64,000 bases of DNA from Trileptium ribeirensis (lineage: Eukaryota; Nematoda; Enoplea; Enoplida; Thoracostomopsidae): contig JASANE010019266.1 of assembly GCA_030248225.1 (NCBI GenBank), forward strand, positions 1 to 64,000, read 5' to 3'. Position numbers and translations under genes: made by a program. Under the pieces are notes generated by a model. That model saw only the letters and a program-made list of their open reading frames with translations, did not search any database and was not told the origin of the DNA. Within the stretch, counting starts at the first letter, position 1; each line of letters opens with the position of its first letter. Of this stretch, positions 59,941-64,000 are shown in pieces.

Positions 59941-61239
59941 AGGGTGGCCGCTGACTCCTGTATGCCATTTTCGGGGTTTTTCGGGTTTTTTTGCGTGAAT
60001 TTCGGGGTCATGCTCCTGACACACTGGCATGGCAGAGTCGATAAAAACGGAGCTTTACTTACTCAATGACAAAGTACCACAGTGGCGTTGACTGTGGAGA
60101 CAAGGGTCGTCAGGCCCATTTACATGCTATTCCGTGGCCGTTGCCGTTGTCAAGGTACAGCTACTCTTTGAGGCAATCCTCAAGCTGCTTGATCTGCGAG
60201 TCCAACTCCCGAGATTGAGCAGCACTTTCTGCGCCAAGGGCGCGTTTCTTCCTCTTTAACTCTTCCAGTTCGTCCGCTTGGCTTTGATGCTTTCGCTTCT
60301 TCTGCGCAGCCAACCTAGCTTCGTCGGCTGTTTGTCCTCCAACGCTTGCCACTAACGACCCGCAAGCAAACTTGATCGCGTCGTAGACACCGCGCTGAGC
60401 GATCAAGGACTCCTCTCGTTGGTTTTCAACTAACAAGTCAGCGTTCACCGAAAATACGATCTCAACGGTAGCATTTCCATGGGACATGATTAAAACTTGC
60501 TTTACCAACTGCCACAACTCCGAGTATTCTGTGTTACTAGTCAATTGACTCTTGTAGAAATCGTCCAGTCTGGTATCTTGCGGATTAAAGTTAGCAGTAC
60601 TCTGCAGGACGGCAGCATGGACAGAAAAGTCGTCGAATTGCGGCTTAATTTTGTAAGAAATGGCAGTCGTCAAGCGATTTGCATCAATTAAAGTCAGCAA
60701 TAATGTGTCCATATCCTTTTTCTGCAAACAGCAGGGGAACTGCGGAGCAACGTCGGAGAAAGAGCAGCCGCTCTTTCACGAACAGGTGATCGTTTAATTA
60801 TTTTTTAAACGATCGCTTTCGCGGTGTAGGATGCCCTCCGGAAAAGAGTGTCTTTGAAGAGCCAATAGAGCGACAGAAGAAAAGTGTTTATGTCCCACTT
60901 GACTGCCCTGTTGCCCGTCTGAAAGGCTCCACTGACGACGTGTAGTCCACAGCTACCAGATGCCAGCCATATGCAAAACAGTGTGCACTCGGGCTGGCAC
61001 TATTGTAAGGGCAGCTACGTGCGGGTTATTTGCTATTAATACTGGCACATATGCAATACAGTGTGCACTCGGGTTACCGCTATTGTAAGGGTGGCTGTGT
61101 GTGGGTTATTTGCTCAGTCAATATGTGGATATAAAAATGCACATTAAAATTTTCGGGATTCCATAAAAATTCGGGGTTTTTCAAGGTTTTTTTGGCCGTT
61201 GTGGGTTTTTTGAGGCTTTTTCGGGGTTGCGGCCACCCA
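59941..61239. mobile_element. TIR element carrying a hAT-like transposase fragment
   Basis: Ends AGGGTGGCCGC and GCGGCCACCCA are inverted repeats. Flanking 8-mers TGATATAT and GGATACAT match at 6 of 8. Subterminal TTTTCGGGGTTTTTCGGG words occur near both ends. It contains the open frame at 60161-60727 and two imperfect 70-bp tandem copies (60963-61033, 61045-61114: CAGTGTGCACTCGGG .. GGGTTATTTGCT). In the intron between exons 1 and 2. Confidence 0.75.
60161..60727 (-). CDS. hAT-superfamily-like protein fragment, C-terminal part
   Basis: Intact minus-strand frame of about 186 codons ending in TAG. It starts just after CCCTGCTGTTTGCAG, which looks like a splice acceptor, so it is probably the last exon of the element's gene. 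Around residues 75-105 the pattern LIMSHGNATVEIVFSVNADL resembles the C-terminal [LI]SHGNAxVERGFS block of hAT-like transposase families, with VEIVFS in place of the usual VERGFS. The C-terminus is a Lys/Arg/Glu-rich coiled coil (AAQKKRKHQSQADELEELKRK). Upstream coding exons are absent from the element, so it is an internally deleted copy. Confidence 0.6.
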   Translation of the reverse strand: MQKKDMDTLLLTLIDANRLTTAISYKIKPQFDDFSVHAAVLQSTANFNPQDTRLDDFYKSQLTSNTEYSELWQLVKQVLIMSHGNATVEIVFSVNADLLVENQREESLIAQRGVYDAIKFACGSLVASVGGQTADEARLAAQKKRKHQSQADELEELKRKKRALGAESAAQSRELDSQIKQLEDCLKE

Positions 61240-62065
61240 GGATACATTGATCTGTTTGTTGTCAGTCACCAAAATCTCTAAATAGGACGACCGTTTAAGC
61301 CCTATGCGCCCCCTTGAATTTCAGGCAGTCGGTAGTGCAACATAACAAGTGGATAACGCACACCTTAAGATTTTATTAACTTTTGTACAAAATATTAATG
61401 CAATACAAGATGTACCAGTTGCAAATAATTTTTATTCCTTAACGTTGAGAACATATAGCTTCACCATAGTTGTATAGCCCTGCCATTTTGGCGCCCACTG
61501 GGAAAGAACGGGTGCCTGCGGTTAAAACACAAGAACACACCCATATGACATAAAAAATAACAATTTTTTTGTGAAAAAACCGCTTTCCGAAGTTAAAAAT
61601 TTGACTAATTTCAGAAAAAAATTGTTTGAACTTAGTTTTAAACTCAATAAAGGGGTTTATGCATGGCTCCTGAGGCTGTTCATTAATAATTTTAACACTT
61701 TTCAATGAAAAAATTCAATTTTGACCTAAGAGTTCAAGTTGGGTTGGTCCCCGGTTCAGGCCCCCTCACAAAATCCGACTCCCACAGTATCTTACCTAGG
61801 AGGTATTTCATGCCACCTAGCAGAGTTTTCAGATAAAGGAGAAGCCAGAACATACTGTTTAAAAGGGGTTCGATTGCCGCCAAAAATAACAAAAAACTGG
61901 TGTTTGTACCGAATGAAATTAAAATGTGGGAAGAACTCAATATTTTGCATAATCCGTTTTTTAAGCTTCGCAATTTAAATTAACATTAATGTTAATAAAT
62001 GCATTAGATGCGTTTTGTCGATATGCGTAACAAAAGGTAAAAATAAGATATGCGTGACGAATAAC

Positions 62066-62194
62066 CTGATTCGATTCCAATGAACTGCTCCAGCAATATT
62101 TCATCACCAGGAACGTTCGGAATTTTGTTGCTATTTGGGCAGCCATATTTTTTCGGCAGTGGTGAGTATTTCTTTACAATCAGTTGAACGTAAT
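62066..62194 (-). CDS. DOK7: Dok-7-like exon 1 of window: PH domain, middle strands
   Basis: 129 bp: a 2-nt partial codon, 42 codons, then 1 nt. The acceptor follows a T-rich GTTTTATTTAG and the donor is CAG|GTTATT. It encodes a beta strand (YVQLIVKKY), a basic loop (LPKKYGCPNSNKIPNV) and the strand EILLEQFIGIESG. The motif E-x(3)-G-[IL]-E-[SP]-G is typical of the Dok-7 PH domain just before its next strand. The exon starts in phase 1, so another coding exon must precede it. None with the expected basic/Trp PH start was found up to base 64000. Found by matching phase to exon 2. Confidence 0.75.
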
Positions 62195-62277
62195 CTAAAT
62201 AAAACGTCAGTTACATATAATTCGTTAGAGAAAAATTCGTTTTGTTCTACGACCATACTTCCAAAACAGTTCCTATA

Positions 62278-63120
62278 CTAGTATCTCGCACGCGAAAGCA
62301 GCATTGAACGATAGTTTTTTACTTATCATTTTGTGCATTTCACCTTTGCCGGGCTTTGCGCTTGATGAATATCCCCACCCGAAAACTACTCAAACCCATA
62401 AACCCTGCTAATGTTGTCTCGTAGGAGTAATGGAACAATATTTTTTCTACGTGCCACAAACCCTATACTAGCTTATCTGAAAGCGCAGAAAATAATGCAG
62501 AATCAAATCAATGCCGACAAACAAAATTCTTTCGCTAAACCCGTGAAAAGTATGGTACAGTCACACTGGACTCTAGATAACAAAACCATCCTATTCAGTG
62601 TGCTTGATAACCTAGGAAACACTCGCTGTGAGGCCAAAAACTCGCTAAATATTACGAAATTTGATAAATCTATATTTCTGGCAAAAGGGACGACTCATAT
62701 GCGAGCCTGCAATAACTCAGGAAGTCATCCCACGAAAAAAGTGACGTTCAGAAAAGTTAAAGATCCAAGTCTAGTGATTCTGATTAATGATCTCTAAGTA
62801 TATATGTAAATCCTGCGTCGCAAGATTTTGGCAACGGAACACTGGTATTGCTACGGCCGGGTTTGGCAAAGAAGATTTACAGTCACGCTCAGAAATACAA
62901 GCAAATTGTTCGCTAACAGCAATTAAACAGCAGTTAATTTTTCACGAACTGATGGAGAAAAAATTGCTTATATTTCCGAGCGTAACTGTAAAAGCAAAGT
63001 ATTTTTGACATTTAACCCGAAAGATGAGGTCGCAGCCCCTAGCGTTCAAGTAAATGGCACATCGTCATCACTCTTGTTACCGAACAAAATCAACCTAGTT
63101 GAGTTGGATCGACAGACAAA
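62278..63120. mobile_element. Satellite-bearing dispersed element, copy 4
   Basis: On the minus strand the low end reads TTTCGCGTGCGAGATACTAG followed by T. A TCGC/GCGA stem comes just before CTAG, as in a Helitron 3' end. Inward: AAACTACTCAAACCCATAAACC, satellite words, then CTTGATAACCTAGGAAACACTCG and the module words ATTTGATAAATC..TTTCTGGCAAAAGG. The 62880-62988 MITE is inserted near its far side. It begins about 80 bp upstream of the acceptor of exon 1. Confidence 0.5.
62880..62988. mobile_element. Mariner-like MITE, 109 bp
   Basis: TA on both sides. Left end CAGTCACGCTCAGAAATACA and right end TATTTCCGAGCGTAACTG are inverted repeats over about 30 bp. Related to 24985-25279 by the first 15 bases. 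Almost the whole element is two arms, so it would fold into one hairpin. Confidence 0.85.
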
Positions 63121-63540
63121 AAACTAAATTTTCACTTCAAATTGACTCTAAACTATTCAATGAACACGTCTGAACAGGCGCAAGATATCCGTGCTGGACT
63201 TTAGATAACCGAACCATCGTATTCAGCTTACCGGAAAACCAAAATACAGCCAATTCTTGATGACCTACACGCCATGCGTAACCAAACAACTGCAGACAGA
63301 TTATATTCTGAAAATTAGCTTCATTGATTCTAAAAGCATTGAAAATAGACAAAAAGGAATGAAGTACGCTCGCTGGACTTTAGATTTCCAAATAATTTTA
63401 TTCAGCCTTCGGAAATACCTACGTACATATAGACCATACGCACAATACATAATCATACATAAACACTCTACATATGGAAATCAGGTTCGTCGACCGTAAT
63501 GCGCGACGAAGCTCAAGGTGACCCTACTAACCATTCTTCC
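63121..63540. repeat. Satellite-family block
   Basis: Two or more units with TTGACTCTAAAC, GTGCTGGACTTTAGATAACCGAACCATCG (read in parts), ATTCAGC.TACCGGAAAACC, AATTCTTGATGACC and GTAACCAAACAACTG, like 25290-25740. The open frame at 63257-63499 is a by-product. Confidence 0.65.
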
Positions 63541-63739
63541 ATTTTACAGTACCGGATATGGATACTACATCCACTGTTACGGAACGAACAGGGAATTCGA
63601 TCCCATTCATCGCTATCCCAGACTTAGAGACTTGAAACTAAGTTATGACAGTTCAAGATCAATAACACTTCGTGTTCAATGGTTTTGTCTTTGCAAATGA
63701 GGTGTAACTGTGACGTCACAAACGAAACGGTCTTATTAT

Positions 63740-63935
63740 TTATGAATTAGATTTCGTGAAAAAATCTATTTTCAAATCAGGCAAAATTTTGTTCGCGAAC
63801 AGATTTAATGTTCGGCAGCAGAAATAATCTTTTTAGGCCAAACTCGAAAATGTTCGGGAACTTAAATATTTGCGAAAAAAACAAGATAGGTCACCGGGGT
63901 CATCCTAAGTTTAGTTGTGCATAAAACTTTTGATA
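63740..63935 (+). repeat. Dispersed repeat, copy 3 of 3
   Basis: Words shared with 6935-7195: CAAATCAGGCAAAATTTTGTTC, TTCGCGAAC, then GGTCATCCTAAGTTTAGTTGTGC. Diverged and internally shorter. Followed at once by satellite-family words (CCCATGAAAAGGTGTAATAT) running off the window end. Confidence 0.5.
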
Positions 63936-64000
63936 CCCCATGAAAAGGTGTAATATCGTCAAGTTGGACTCTAAATGGCAAAACCACAGTATCCAGCGCG

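Larger units (their letters stand above)
15426..62194 (-). other. DOK7: Dok-7-like PH/PTB adaptor gene (11 exons visible, 5' end outside window)
   Basis: Gene span, minus strand. Exons in transcript order: 62194-62066, 58174-58046, 56433-56074, 47220-47126, 40835-40226, 37896-37703, 34767-34585, 31066-30637, 29096-28876, 23762-23406, 15953-15426. Every junction keeps frame with AG/GT borders, giving 3234 whole-codon bases (1077 residues plus TAA). Visible residues about 1-85 form most of a PH domain, about 86-255 an IRS-type PTB domain, and the rest is a low-complexity tail with many tyrosines. Known family role: Dok-7 is a cytoplasmic adaptor that dimerises through PH/PTB, binds a phosphotyrosine motif of a receptor kinase (MuSK in vertebrates) and activates it. 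The partner here is unknown. Another Dok/IRS relative is the main alternative. The tail is much longer than in vertebrate Dok-7. The first PH strands must lie upstream of base 64000. Confidence 0.8.

Noticed and set aside
62411..62797. 128-codon plus-strand open frame
   Set aside because: Lies wholly inside the satellite-bearing repeat. The encoded words are translations of the shared repeat units.
1..64000. tRNA, rRNA or other RNA genes
   Set aside because: Scanned by eye for A-box/B-box pairs and rRNA cores. GGTTCGAATG at 16680 and 27667 is part of a dispersed repeat and has no cloverleaf around it.

Overview
The window is AT-rich animal (metazoan) nuclear DNA. It has no operons or dense coding; coding exons of 95 to 610 bp are separated by introns of 1.5 to 8.9 kb with GT..AG borders, and the introns are packed with transposon remnants and tandem repeats. 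All exons read with the standard genetic code. The LINE remnant and repeat style suit an invertebrate; a flatworm or other lophotrochozoan is possible, but the sequence does not settle the taxon.

One gene dominates. Eleven minus-strand exons between 62194 and 15426 join in frame (phases 1-1-1-1-0-1-0-0-1-0-0 at the acceptors) into at least 1077 residues. The protein has a PH domain (exons 1-2, N-terminal strands missing), an IRS-type PTB domain (exons 3-5) and a long Ser/Thr/Asn/Gln-rich tail with scattered tyrosines. The PH core and the RRYG / GRKGGRW signature in the PTB point to a Dok-7-like adaptor. Several exons (62066-62194, 28876-29096, 47126-47220) are too short to show as clear open frames and were found by splice phase and domain logic. 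The 5' coding end lies beyond base 64000. Residue numbers below count from the first whole codon of the first visible exon.

The rest is mobile DNA, much of it with readable ends. There are two copies of a 1.6-kb terminal-inverted-repeat element with 4-bp A/T target duplications (18583-20161, 43170-44774). A hAT MITE family has 8-bp duplications (35819-37568, 41299-42094, 53487-54636); one copy carries a nested 432-bp element with a 5-bp duplication. Other hAT-type elements lie at 13732-14190, 46591-46857 and 59941-61239. A degenerate BED/hAT transposase element lies at 25824-26893. Five TA-flanked mariner-like MITEs (17434, 24985, 29909, 31200, 62880) have most of their interiors built from short CGAT/CGAACG motifs. 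A 614-bp fold-back lies at 1291-1904, and a LINE reverse-transcriptase remnant at about 54790-55880. A satellite-bearing dispersed family may be Helitron-like. Tandem arrays lie at 11551, 23829, 35481 and 45821.

Bases 1-15425 lie downstream of the gene. No convincing gene was found there, only repeats, a possible poly(A) signal pair and one unrecognised open frame at 13410-13706.
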